From assembly GCA_964606405.1 (NCBI GenBank), contig CAZSGH010000006.1, positions 1 to 64,000 on the forward strand: a stretch of 64,000 bases of DNA. The letters run 5' to 3'. Within the stretch, counting starts at the first letter, position 1; each line of letters starts with the position of its first letter. Made by a program: the position numbers and the translations under genes. The notes under the pieces are model-generated. The model worked only from the letters and a program-made list of their open reading frames with translations. It made no database searches and had not been told where the DNA came from. Below, in pieces: positions 49,927 through 58,039 of this stretch. The DNA is from GCA-002282575 sp964606405. GTDB taxonomy: Bacteria; Pseudomonadota; Gammaproteobacteria; Thiomicrospirales; Thiomicrospiraceae.

Positions 49927-50757
49927 TCATAAAAAATAGTGCATTGGCTCTATTCCTAGTAATACCAAAATGCCAGCACCTGCCAACCAAGGTCCAAATG
50001 GGAAGGCATTGGCGAGATCGTGCTTTTTCAGTAGCATCAAGCCACCCATGACCACAATAGCCAGTCCACCCGCTAAAATGAAAATAGGTATTAAGGCTTG
50101 AACGCCTAGCCAAGCGCCCAATGCGGCAGTGAGTTTAAAATCACCATAGCCCATGCCTTCTTTACCTGTTAGTGCGCGATGACTCTGAAAAATAAGCCAT
50201 AAACTGACATAGCCCACCGCTGCCCCCCATACCGCTTCGCTTAAGCTAATAAAACCAGCATCGCTGGTATTGAGCAATAGTCCGAGCCAAAGCAAGGGAA
50301 GGCTTAAACGATCTGGGATGAGGTAATGCTCAAAGTCGATAACACTAATCGTAATTAACGTCCAAACGAATAATAAGGCTGCCCAGCCTTGAAAGTTTAA
50401 TCCCAACAGCGGCGCGCTGGCATCAAAAAAGGTCCAAGCCGTTAGCGTCGATAAACTGGCGGTTGCCAGTTCTGTCAGCGGGTAGCGCGCAGAAATGGAT
50501 GAACCACAGCAATGCGCTTTGCCTTTGTTCAATAGCCAGCTGAGCAAGGGGATAAGTTGCTTTGCTCCCAAGGGTGTATTGCAGTTGGTGCAGCGAGAGC
50601 GGTCAAATACTAAGCTGCGTAGTAGTTCGGGTGTGTCGCTTTCGATGTGTTTCACTAGGCGCCAGCTGAGCATGCTGATGAAGCTGCCCATAATTAACCC
50701 TAACACAAGATGGATGCTTAATAGGGTGCTAAACGATAGTTCGCTGGTATTAATCAA
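49927..50757 (-). CDS. pilD: Type IV prepilin peptidase
   Basis: Inner-membrane aspartic protease that cleaves and N-methylates type IV prepilins. 276 residues with about eight membrane helices. The catalytic Asp motifs are in IDFEHYLIPD and GMGYGDFKL. The N-terminal cytoplasmic loop (about 50-95) has CTNC as its first cysteine pair, but the second pair reads AHCCGS rather than CxxC, so its zinc site may be altered. No pilB or pilC is adjacent. A repeat element separates it from queD. Confidence 0.93.
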   Translation of the reverse strand: MINTSELSFSTLLSIHLVLGLIMGSFISMLSWRLVKHIESDTPELLRSLVFDRSRCTNCNTPLGAKQLIPLLSWLLNKGKAHCCGSSISARYPLTELATASLSTLTAWTFFDASAPLLGLNFQGWAALLFVWTLITISVIDFEHYLIPDRLSLPLLWLGLLLNTSDAGFISLSEAVWGAAVGYVSLWLIFQSHRALTGKEGMGYGDFKLTAALGAWLGVQALIPIFILAGGLAIVVMGGLMLLKKHDLANAFPFGPWLAGAGILVLLGIEPMHYFL

Positions 50758-50760
50758 ACG

Positions 50761-50930
50761 GCACCTCTAAAGTCAATGGGTTGGAAGTCTGAAGGAAGGG
50801 TTTGCAGATAACGAAGTTCTGCGCAAGCTAAATTTACCTGTAACACCTTGAGGTAATTCTCTTCCTTCAGCAAAAAAATGAACCTAGAGCACCTAAAAGC
50901 AAGCGAAGCGATTGTTTTTAGATGTTCCCA
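50761..50930 (+). repeat. Dispersed bipartite hairpin repeat, copy 12 (subfamily A)
   Basis: SL1 pairs CTGAAGGAAGGG with CTCTTCCTTCAG around an enlarged loop (about 50787-50873). SL2 at 50893-50921 overlaps the queD stop codon (50918-50920), so the last residues of QueD are encoded by the repeat end. Confidence 0.88.
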
Positions 50931-51301
50931 CGACTGAAGGTAGCGCAGTTACGGTCGTTTTCCCAAACCTTTACCGAGGCAACGCTAATGCGCGCATCGT
51001 TGATGTCTTTGCTTAAACGCTCGAATAAAAACCAAGCAATATTTTCGGCTGTAGGGTTAAGGGCTTCGTTAAAAGGAGGGATGTCATTTAAATAAAAATG
51101 ATCCAACTCATCAATGACCGCTTTGCTGCGACGCTTGATTTCTTTAAAGTCCATCAACATGCCGACATCGTTCAGCTCACTACCGCTCACTGAAACTTCG
51201 ACTTTCCAGTTGTGTCCGTGCAAGCGAGCACAATTGCCATCATAGCCGCGCAAACGGTGTGCAGCAGCAAATTCGAGTTGTGATGTAAGCGTAAAAGCCA
51301 T
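50918..51301 (-). CDS. queD: 6-carboxy-5,6,7,8-tetrahydropterin synthase
   Basis: Second step of queuosine and 7-deazaguanine synthesis. 127 residues. Zinc-binding histidines in AAAHRL and LHGHNW, the catalytic Cys in NCARLHGH, and LDHFYLND and PTAENIA motifs. The C-terminal Gly-Asn-Ile-stop is read from repeat copy 12. Family members vary in length at this end, so function should be unaffected. Confidence 0.94.
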   Translation of the reverse strand: MAFTLTSQLEFAAAHRLRGYDGNCARLHGHNWKVEVSVSGSELNDVGMLMDFKEIKRRSKAVIDELDHFYLNDIPPFNEALNPTAENIAWFLFERLSKDINDARISVASVKVWENDRNCATFSRGNI

Positions 51302-51354
51302 TGATGAAGTCTCTTAAATCCTAATGTAACAGTTTATTATACCATTAGATGGTC

Positions 51355-51487
51355 ACTAAAAACCCAGTGGGTTGGAGGAAGGGGATTTAGGAATGCATAT
51401 GTAATCTATTGATTAATCCCTTCATCAAGCAAAAAAATGAACTTGGAACCTCTAAAAACAAGCGACCCGAGGTTTTTAGATGTTCCA
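51355..51487 (+). repeat. Dispersed bipartite hairpin repeat, copy 13 (subfamily A)
   Basis: Starts with CTAAAAACCCAGTGGGTTGGAGGAAGGGG; SL1 is closed by CCCTTCATC, a weakened stem. SL2 at 51452-51479 (CTAAAAACAAGCGACCCGAGGTTTTTAG) ends eight bases from the ispA stop. It fills the ispA-queD gap. Confidence 0.85.
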
Positions 51488-52369
51488 TTAATGCTTGCGT
51501 TGTACGATGTACTGACACAGGTCGTTTAATAGCGTCGCATGTAAGTGTGAACGAGATAAAGCATCCCGAGCTAGGCTAACGTGTGAGTTGGCGGCATGCG
51601 TCGCGCCTTCTAAGCCCAGTAAACTGACAAAGGTGGTTTTGCCATTGCGATCATCTGAACCTTGTGGCTTGCCCAGTGTTTCGCTCGATTGCGTGACATC
51701 TAGTATGTCGTCTTGAATCTGAAAAGCAAGACCTAAATGGGCTGCATAGACTTCTAAGCTATGTAAGGTTGCTTCGTCAACTTGAGCTGATGCGATGCCT
51801 CCCAATGCGACAGCTGCTTCGATGAGTGCGCCTGTTTTTTGTTGATGCAGTTCGCGCAGTTGTGTTTCACTTAATGTGCTATCTGTTGCTGCAATATCGC
51901 GCATTTGTCCAGCAACCATGCCATTAGCGCCCGCTGCACGCGCTAATACGCGAATCATTTCGATGCGTTGCATGGCGGTTAGGTCTGGTGCTTGTGCCAA
52001 AACTTCAAAAGCTAAAGCTTGCAATGCATCACCGACCAAAATAGCCGTCGCTTCATCGAAGGCAATGTGAGTGGTTGGTTTGCCACGACGTAAGTCATCG
52101 TCATCCATGGCAGGTAAGTCGTCGTGTACGAGTGAGTAGCAATGAATTAATTCGAGTGCCGCTGCAGGTGCATCGAGTAACCCTAAGGGGACATCTAATG
52201 CTTCACCGACTGCGTAGGTTAAGGCAGGGCGTAAACGCTTTCCTGCATCCAATACGCTGTAATTCATTGCATCAAACAATTTTTCGGGCATGGCAGCACG
52301 ACGTTCTGCTAATAGGTTTTCGAGAACGCTATTAATACGTTGTTGAAACTGAGAAAGACGTTCGAGCAT
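51488..52369 (-). CDS. ispA: Farnesyl diphosphate synthase (polyprenyl synthetase)
   Basis: Makes farnesyl pyrophosphate from C5 units. 293 residues, near the family length. First Asp-rich motif DDLPAMDDDDLRRG near 84-97, second FQIQDDILDV near 225-234; the small residues before the first motif fit a C15 product. The usual neighbours xseB and dxs are not adjacent. Confidence 0.94.
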   Translation of the reverse strand: MLERLSQFQQRINSVLENLLAERRAAMPEKLFDAMNYSVLDAGKRLRPALTYAVGEALDVPLGLLDAPAAALELIHCYSLVHDDLPAMDDDDLRRGKPTTHIAFDEATAILVGDALQALAFEVLAQAPDLTAMQRIEMIRVLARAAGANGMVAGQMRDIAATDSTLSETQLRELHQQKTGALIEAAVALGGIASAQVDEATLHSLEVYAAHLGLAFQIQDDILDVTQSSETLGKPQGSDDRNGKTTFVSLLGLEGATHAANSHVSLARDALSRSHLHATLLNDLCQYIVQRKH

Positions 52370-52396
52370 GATGTATCCTTTGAAAAAACGAACAAA

Positions 52397-52416
52397 AAAC
52401 CGCCCGAAGGCGGTTT
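52397..52416 (-). terminator. Intrinsic terminator after the peroxiredoxin gene
   Basis: Stem AACCGCC / GGCGGTT with a TTCG-type loop (read on the minus strand) and a T-run beyond, ten bases after the stop of the peroxiredoxin gene. Confidence 0.88.
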
Positions 52417-52425
52417 AGCGGCAAC

Positions 52426-53028
52426 TTATAGCGCGTCACCATGAGATGCTAAGTACTCAGCAACGCCTTCAGGGCTTGCTTTCATGCCAGCATCGCCTGG
52501 CTTCCAGCCAGCTGGGCAAACTTCGCCGTGCGCTTCGGTAAAGTGTAGCGCATCGACCATACGGATCATTTCGTCTACGTTACGACCTAATGGCAAGTTA
52601 TTAACCACTTGGTGTTGAACAATGCCAGCCTTGTCGATTAAGAAAGAACCACGTAATGCAATTTGATCGGGGTGATCCACGCCGTAAGCGCGCATAACAT
52701 CGCCACCGATGTCGGCAACCAACGGAATACCAATTGCACCTAATCCACCTTGATTAACGGGTGTGTTGCGCCATGCTAAATGGGTGAAATGAGAGTCAAT
52801 TGATACACCGATCACTTCACAGTTACGCTTTTTGAATTCTTCTACGCGGTGTGCGTGCGCCAAAATTTCTGAAGGGCAAACAAAGGTAAAGTCTAATGGG
52901 TAGAAAAATAAAACAGCATACTTGTTTTTGATGAAGGCATGCAGGTTAAATGATTCGTTGATGCTGCCATCGGCCATAACCGCTGGTTTGGTGAAATCGG
53001 GTGCTGAGCGAGTAACGAGAACTGACAT
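52426..53028 (-). CDS. 2-Cys peroxiredoxin (AhpC/Tsa type)
   Basis: Reduces hydrogen peroxide and organic peroxides. 200 residues from the ATG at 53028 with TAGGAG upstream; the longer frame to 53082 lacks a site. Peroxidatic Cys51 in FTFVCPSE, resolving Cys near 171 in GEVCPAGW. The residues after the peroxidatic cysteine and WRNT motif agree with AhpC/Prx1. No ahpF is beside it, so the reductant is probably thioredoxin or a glutaredoxin. Confidence 0.95.
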   Translation of the reverse strand: MSVLVTRSAPDFTKPAVMADGSINESFNLHAFIKNKYAVLFFYPLDFTFVCPSEILAHAHRVEEFKKRNCEVIGVSIDSHFTHLAWRNTPVNQGGLGAIGIPLVADIGGDVMRAYGVDHPDQIALRGSFLIDKAGIVQHQVVNNLPLGRNVDEMIRMVDALHFTEAHGEVCPAGWKPGDAGMKASPEGVAEYLASHGDAL

Positions 53029-53165
53029 AGAAACTCCTAAATTCATTAGTATTATGATGCGTAGCCACGTGCACAAATGCACATGTTTCTCATTATAGGC
53101 AAGGCATCTATAGACTGTCTAGTCTTGGGCTTGCATCTGTTGTTTAATCGTTAGACAATGAGGCT

Positions 53166-55907
53166 TTGATAACCGTTAATAAGAGTCTTGATATGCTAAC
53201 TGCCGCTTTAGACACCGCTTGTCGCTATTCTCAGTTTGTTCGTCAAACGAGAGAGCGTTATCCCGATTTGTTATCTGAATCAGATCTGTTGGCATTGACG
53301 GCTGGATCAATGCGGCTACAGGCGCAAGAAGTTTTGTTGGCTTGCAAAGATGAGGATTCGATTAAGCGTGCCTTGCGTGCCTTTCGTCGTTTTCAGATGC
53401 AACGTATTGCTGTGCGTGATTTGGCTGGTATTGGTGGTTTAGATGATACGCTTCAAGATGCCTCCGAGTTGGGTGATGTTTTGGTCTCTTTGGCCTATCG
53501 TTGGGTTTTTGATTACTTAGTTCCCAAATGGGGCAAGCCGATTGGTGAGTATTCAGGAGATGTGCAAGAACTGATTATTTTGGGTATGGGCAAGTTGGGT
53601 GGTCGAGAGTTAAATTACTCGTCTGACATTGATTTGATTTTTGTTTTTCCTGAAAAGGGGATGACTCAAGGCGGTGAGCGCTGTATTAGTAACGAAGAGT
53701 TTTTTACGAAAGTTGGTCAACTACTCAACAATCTGCTGAATACGGTAACGGCAGATGGTATGGTTTTTCGTGTTGATATGCGTTTGCGGCCTTTTGGCGC
53801 ATCAGGACAGTTAGTACATAGTTTTGATGGCTTTGAACAATACTATCAAGTGCATGGTCGCCCTTGGGAGCGTTATGCGATGGTTAAAGCGCGTGCAATG
53901 ACAGGCAAGCCATCGGATATTAAAGAATTAGAATCGATGATGCGCCCTTTTATTTACCGTCGTTATGTTGATTTTACCATGCTAGAATCCTTGCGAGAAC
54001 TTAAGCGTATGATTGCATTAGAAGTTCTTAAAAAAGGCGCAGATAGAGACGTTAAGTTGGGTGCAGGCGGTATTCGAGAGGTCGAATTTATTGCTCAAGC
54101 TTTTCAATTGGTTCACGGTGGTCAGGATGCGCGTTTGCGTGGTCGTGAGTTAATGCCAATGTTACAAATTTTAGCAGAGCGTCACTATCTTGATGAGCAG
54201 GTTGCACAAGCGTTATTGCTTGCCTATCGGTTTTTACGCGATGTTGAAAATCGATTACAGATGTGGGCAGATCAGCAAACACATTTGTTGCCGACTGAGC
54301 CAGAACGTCAATTGTTGTTGTCTCAATCAATGGGTTTTGCAGATGTTGACGCTTTTATGCAAGCCCTGAATTGGCATAGACAACAAGTTGAAATACATTT
54401 TAATGCGGTATTAGGTGGCTCACAAGATGCACAACCGAGTGAGTGGGTTGCTTTGTGGCAGCAGCCAGAAACAGCAGTTTTGAGTACCAGTCTTGAGCAT
54501 GAATTGGTTTGGCGCGAACAATTGAATGGTTTGTTGCAGTCGAGACAGGTTGCCTTACTCAGTGTCGAAGCAAAAGGACGGTTAGATGGGCTAATGCCAT
54601 TATTATTGGCGGACATCGCCCAACAGGTTGGCGATGGTGAAACCTTGAAACGTGTTTTGTTGGTTGTGCAAGCGGTGCTGAAGCGTAGTGCTTATTTGGT
54701 ATTGTTGCGCGAAAGCAGTAAAGCGAGAATGCTCCTTATCCGGTTGTGTGCGGCGAGTCCTTGGTTGACTGATTATTTGGTTAAAATGCCGTCGTTATTA
54801 GATCAGTTGTTAGATGAACGTATTCTGTTTGCGCCATTATCTAAAGCAGCTTTGGTGGAAGAGCTTTATCATCAATTAATTGATGTGGACGATGAAGAAC
54901 GTTTTATGGAAATCATTCGTCGATTTAAACATGCTCAGGTGTTTCGTGTTGCCGCTTCCGATATCACTGGTGCTTTGCCACTGATGAAAGTGAGCGACTA
55001 TCTAACATGGATCGCCGAAGTGATTGTCGATGCGGCTTTAACAAAGGCTTGGCAGCTTATGCTTAGTAAGCATGGAAAACCAGCCGACTATGTGGGTGAT
55101 GCCATACCATTTGTGGTAGTTGGCTTTGGTAAACTCGGCGGCTTAGAGCTTGGTTATGGTTCTGACTTAGATATGGTTTATTTGTCGGATGATCGCTTAA
55201 ACTCAACTGCTATGACTGATGGTGCAAGGCCTTTAGATAATACGGTGTTTTTTACGCGTTTAGGGCAGAAGTTGTCGAGTTTATTAGCGACGCAGACGAT
55301 TTCTGGTATGGCGTATGAAGTAGATATGCAGTTGCGTCCACATGGAGCCTCGGGTGTGTTAGTGCCAACCTTGGCGAGTTTCTTTCGTTATGAGCAGGAA
55401 CAGGCATGGACTTGGGAACATCAAGCCTTGATTCGTACGAGAGGGATTGCAGGCAGTCAAGATTTGATCGAACGATTTGAGTCTGGGCGACGTACCTTTT
55501 TATGTCAGCCGCGCGATGTTGGCAAGCTCAAGCAAGAAGTGATCTCGATGCGTCAGAAGATGCGTGATCATCTCGATAAGTCGACAGCAGAAAAATTTGA
55601 TTTGAAGCAAGGTAAGGGCGGTATTATCGACATCGAGTTTTTAGTGCAGTATTGGGTATTGTCGTCGGCAAGTCAGCATCCCAATGTGGTTGCCTATAGT
55701 GATAATATTCGTCAGTTAGAAGGGCTGACAGAAGAAGGTGTGATTGAGCCTTCTGTTGCTCAGTTGTTGTCAGATGCCTATCGTGCTTACCGTAGTCTGG
55801 GGCATGTTCATGCCTTGTCACAAGTGGGCGGTAATCTGATTGACCGTGAGTTGGTGGGTGATTGGGTAGATAAGGTGGCTTATGTCTGGCAGGATGTGCT
55901 GTCTTAA
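53166..55907 (+). CDS. glnE: Bifunctional glutamine synthetase adenylyltransferase/deadenylase
   Basis: Controls glutamine synthetase by adenylylation and its removal. 913 residues from the TTG at 53166; an ATG at 53193 is the alternative and has AAGAG upstream. Two nucleotidyltransferase halves: GMGKLGGRELNYSSDIDL near 135-152 (deadenylase half) and GFGKLGGLELGYGSDLDMVY near 655-675 (adenylyltransferase half). The target glnA is 7 kb away, with PII (glnK) and amtB between. A repeat element begins right after the stop. Confidence 0.96.
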   Translation: MITVNKSLDMLTAALDTACRYSQFVRQTRERYPDLLSESDLLALTAGSMRLQAQEVLLACKDEDSIKRALRAFRRFQMQRIAVRDLAGIGGLDDTLQDASELGDVLVSLAYRWVFDYLVPKWGKPIGEYSGDVQELIILGMGKLGGRELNYSSDIDLIFVFPEKGMTQGGERCISNEEFFTKVGQLLNNLLNTVTADGMVFRVDMRLRPFGASGQLVHSFDGFEQYYQVHGRPWERYAMVKARAMTGKPSDIKELESMMRPFIYRRYVDFTMLESLRELKRMIALEVLKKGADRDVKLGAGGIREVEFIAQAFQLVHGGQDARLRGRELMPMLQILAERHYLDEQVAQALLLAYRFLRDVENRLQMWADQQTHLLPTEPERQLLLSQSMGFADVDAFMQALNWHRQQVEIHFNAVLGGSQDAQPSEWVALWQQPETAVLSTSLEHELVWREQLNGLLQSRQVALLSVEAKGRLDGLMPLLLADIAQQVGDGETLKRVLLVVQAVLKRSAYLVLLRESSKARMLLIRLCAASPWLTDYLVKMPSLLDQLLDERILFAPLSKAALVEELYHQLIDVDDEERFMEIIRRFKHAQVFRVAASDITGALPLMKVSDYLTWIAEVIVDAALTKAWQLMLSKHGKPADYVGDAIPFVVVGFGKLGGLELGYGSDLDMVYLSDDRLNSTAMTDGARPLDNTVFFTRLGQKLSSLLATQTISGMAYEVDMQLRPHGASGVLVPTLASFFRYEQEQAWTWEHQALIRTRGIAGSQDLIERFESGRRTFLCQPRDVGKLKQEVISMRQKMRDHLDKSTAEKFDLKQGKGGIIDIEFLVQYWVLSSASQHPNVVAYSDNIRQLEGLTEEGVIEPSVAQLLSDAYRAYRSLGHVHALSQVGGNLIDRELVGDWVDKVAYVWQDVLS

Positions 55908-55909
55908 AG

Positions 55910-56058
55910 AAGGTCTGAAAAATACGGCTTTCGCCTTTTTTCAGACTTCTTAGTTTGTTTTTTGGTTGGTGGAAGGGTTGTTATTAATGGGTTTGGTTCT
56001 AAAAATTACGTACCCCTTCCCCAAAGCCCCTAACCCGTTGCATCTTCAGAGACTCACT
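55910..56058 (-). repeat. Dispersed bipartite hairpin repeat, copy 14 (subfamily B)
   Basis: SL2-B at 55914-55947 (GTCTGAAAAA / TTTTTCAGAC around TACGGCTTTCGCCT), six bases after the glnE stop. SL1 pairs GGTGGAAGGG with CCCTTCCCCAA. The end CCCCTAACCCGTTGCATCTTCAGAG matches copy 8. Confidence 0.88.
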
Positions 56059-56072
56059 AATCATCGGAAATA

Positions 56073-56104
56073 AAAAAGCCCCATCAGTTTGATGGGGCTT
56101 TTTT
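56073..56104. terminator. Bidirectional terminator between glnE and amtB
   Basis: Stem AAAAAGCCCCATCA / TGATGGGGCTTTTT, loop GTT. It serves amtB on the minus strand and any read-through from glnE. Nearly identical to the hairpin at 62855-62887 next to glnA. Confidence 0.92.
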
Positions 56105-56119
56105 GTTTGAGAATTCAAA

Positions 56120-57463
56120 TTAATGGTTGTAAGCACGCTCGTTATGCAATGCCAAGTCCATACCTTCGACTTCTTCTTCTTCAGTGATACGTAAGCCAAC
56201 CATGATATCAATCGCTTTTAAGATGATTGCGGTTGCGATGATGCTGTAAATAATCGTTACGCCAACACCTTCTGCTTGAATCATGAACTGAGACATGATG
56301 CTGACGCCTTCAGCCAGTCCCTTACCGCCAAAGGCAGTGTCAACGAAGATTCCTGTCAATAAGGCACCAACAATACCCGCAACAGCGTGAACACCGAATG
56401 CATCAAGTGCGTCGTCATAACCAAAAGCACGCTTAATGCTGGTTGCAGCAACAAAGCTGACGATACCCGCGATAATACCCATGAATAATGCGCCAGTAGG
56501 ACCGACGAAGCCTGCAGCAGGGGTAATGGCAACCAAGCCAGCGACAGCACCAGAGATTAAGCCAAAACCTGTAGGCTTGCCGCGTGTCATCCATTCTGCC
56601 AACATCCAACCCATTGCCGCAGCAGCGGTTGCAATTTGCGTCACTAACATTGCCATAGAAGCAACACCATCAGCAGCTAATTCAGAACCAGCGTTGAAGC
56701 CAAACCAACCGACCCATAGCATAGCGCCACCGACCATGGTCATCATCATGCTATGAGGAGCCATGCCTTGTGTGCCATAACCTTTACGCTTGCCAATCAT
56801 GATTGCAGCCACTAAGCCAGCAATACCTGCGTTGATGTGTACAACTGTGCCACCAGCAAAGTCTAATACGCCATCAGCAGATAAGAAGCCGCCGCCCCAT
56901 ACCCAGTGCGCAATTGGAACATAAACCAAGCTAATCCATAATGCTGTAAACAGTAACACAGCAGAGAACTTCATACGTTCAGCAAAGCCACCGATGATGA
57001 TTGCTGGTGTGATGAGCGCAAATGTCATTTGGAACATGATGAACAGCACTTCGGGGATGGTGCCTTTTACATCGCTTGGCATAATGCCCGCTAAAAAAGC
57101 TTTCGATAAATCACCAATCCAAGCGTTATTGTCGCCACCATCGCCAAAGGCTAAGCTATAACCAAAAGCAAACCATACGATTGAGCCAACACACACAACA
57201 GCGAAAACTTGCATCATTGTCGATAGTGCGTTCTTAGCGCGAACCATGCCCGCATAGTAAAGTGCTAAACCAGGGATAATCATCAGCAATACGAGCGCGC
57301 TAGAAATAAGCATCCAAGCAGTGTCGCCAGCGTTAATGGTTGCCACTTCTGCAGCCGCTTCAGCAACCTCTGCAGCTGCTTCTTCTGCCCAGCTCATAAC
57401 AGGAGCCATTGCGGCGCTAATGCCTGCAAGTGCAAGCAATCCTTTTTGTTTTAGTGTTTGCAT
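56120..57463 (-). CDS. amtB: Ammonium transporter AmtB
   Basis: Ammonium channel of the inner membrane. 447 residues with an N-terminal signal-like segment followed by an Ala/Glu-rich periplasmic stretch (about 25-42) and 11 membrane helices. Pore-lining residues can be seen: DFAGGTVVHINAG carries the conserved Asp and first pore His, DAFGVHAVAGI the second. It follows glnK by 18 bp, the usual glnK-amtB pair; GlnK binding would block the channel at high nitrogen. Confidence 0.97.
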   Translation of the reverse strand: MQTLKQKGLLALAGISAAMAPVMSWAEEAAAEVAEAAAEVATINAGDTAWMLISSALVLLMIIPGLALYYAGMVRAKNALSTMMQVFAVVCVGSIVWFAFGYSLAFGDGGDNNAWIGDLSKAFLAGIMPSDVKGTIPEVLFIMFQMTFALITPAIIIGGFAERMKFSAVLLFTALWISLVYVPIAHWVWGGGFLSADGVLDFAGGTVVHINAGIAGLVAAIMIGKRKGYGTQGMAPHSMMMTMVGGAMLWVGWFGFNAGSELAADGVASMAMLVTQIATAAAAMGWMLAEWMTRGKPTGFGLISGAVAGLVAITPAAGFVGPTGALFMGIIAGIVSFVAATSIKRAFGYDDALDAFGVHAVAGIVGALLTGIFVDTAFGGKGLAEGVSIMSQFMIQAEGVGVTIIYSIIATAIILKAIDIMVGLRITEEEEVEGMDLALHNERAYNH

Positions 57464-57481
57464 AACAGTTTCTCTCCAATG

Positions 57482-57820
57482 TTATAGTGCGATTGTGCCG
57501 CGTTCGCCAGTGCGAATACGAATCACGTCATCTAAGTTGGTAACGAAGACTTTTCCGTCGCCAATTTTGCCAGTATGTGCTGCTGCAATAATCGCTTCTA
57601 AAATAGAATCTAAGCGATCTGCTGATACAGCAACTTCAATTTTGATTTTGGGTAGGAACTCGACGGTGTATTCAGCGCCACGATAGATTTCGGTATGTCC
57701 TTTTTGACGCCCAAAACCTTTAACCTCTGTCACGGTCATGCCATGAATGTCGAGTGAGCTGAGTGCTTCACGCACATCATCTAATTTAAAGGGTTTGATG
57801 ATCGCAGTAATGAGCTTCAT
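57482..57820 (-). CDS. glnK: Nitrogen regulatory protein P-II (GlnK)
   Basis: Trimeric nitrogen and 2-oxoglutarate sensor. 112 residues from the ATG at 57820, which has GGAGA upstream; the longer frame to 57856 is not supported. T-loop YRGAEYTVEF has the uridylylated Tyr51. C-terminal signature KIGDGKVFV and IRTGERG. Co-transcribed with amtB. Confidence 0.96.
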   Translation of the reverse strand: MKLITAIIKPFKLDDVREALSSLDIHGMTVTEVKGFGRQKGHTEIYRGAEYTVEFLPKIKIEVAVSADRLDSILEAIIAAAHTGKIGDGKVFVTNLDDVIRIRTGERGTIAL

Positions 57821-57863
57821 GATGGTTTCTCCATTGTGCAGTTTTAATATTCGCAACTACTTT

Positions 57864-57880
57864 AAGCTATTAATGAACCA
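57864..57880 (-). promoter_or_regulatory. Candidate sigma54 promoter for glnK-amtB
   Basis: On the minus strand TGGTTCATTAATAGCTT has the invariant GG (-24) and GC (-12) with ten bases between. It lies 44 bp before the glnK ATG. A half NtrC site (TTGCACCAA on the minus strand) is at about 57964-57972, 85-100 bp upstream, but its partner half is missing. Sigma54 control of glnK-amtB is normal in Proteobacteria. Confidence 0.5.
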
Positions 57881-57986
57881 TTTATTATTATTTATATTTA
57901 AAACAATTAGATATGAGTTTTTGTTGTCTTTTTTTTGCATTGTTTTTGTGTTTTTTATTCTTTTTGGTGCAATTTGATTTATTAAT

Positions 57987-58015
57987 AAAAAACCGCCTTG
58001 GTTGGCGGTTTTTTT
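57987..58015 (-). terminator. Terminator after the large chemoreceptor gene
   Basis: Stem AACCGCC / GGCGGTT with A- and T-runs on both sides, 25 bp past the chemoreceptor stop on the minus strand. Keeps the chemoreceptor transcript from running into glnK. Confidence 0.88.
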
Positions 58016-58039
58016 ATTGCTGTGATTTTTTTGCTGGGG

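Noticed and set aside
2282..56058. CRISPR array
   Set aside because: Copies are far apart, in both orientations, with genes between them, and are palindromic at about 150 bp; no regularly spaced short repeats.
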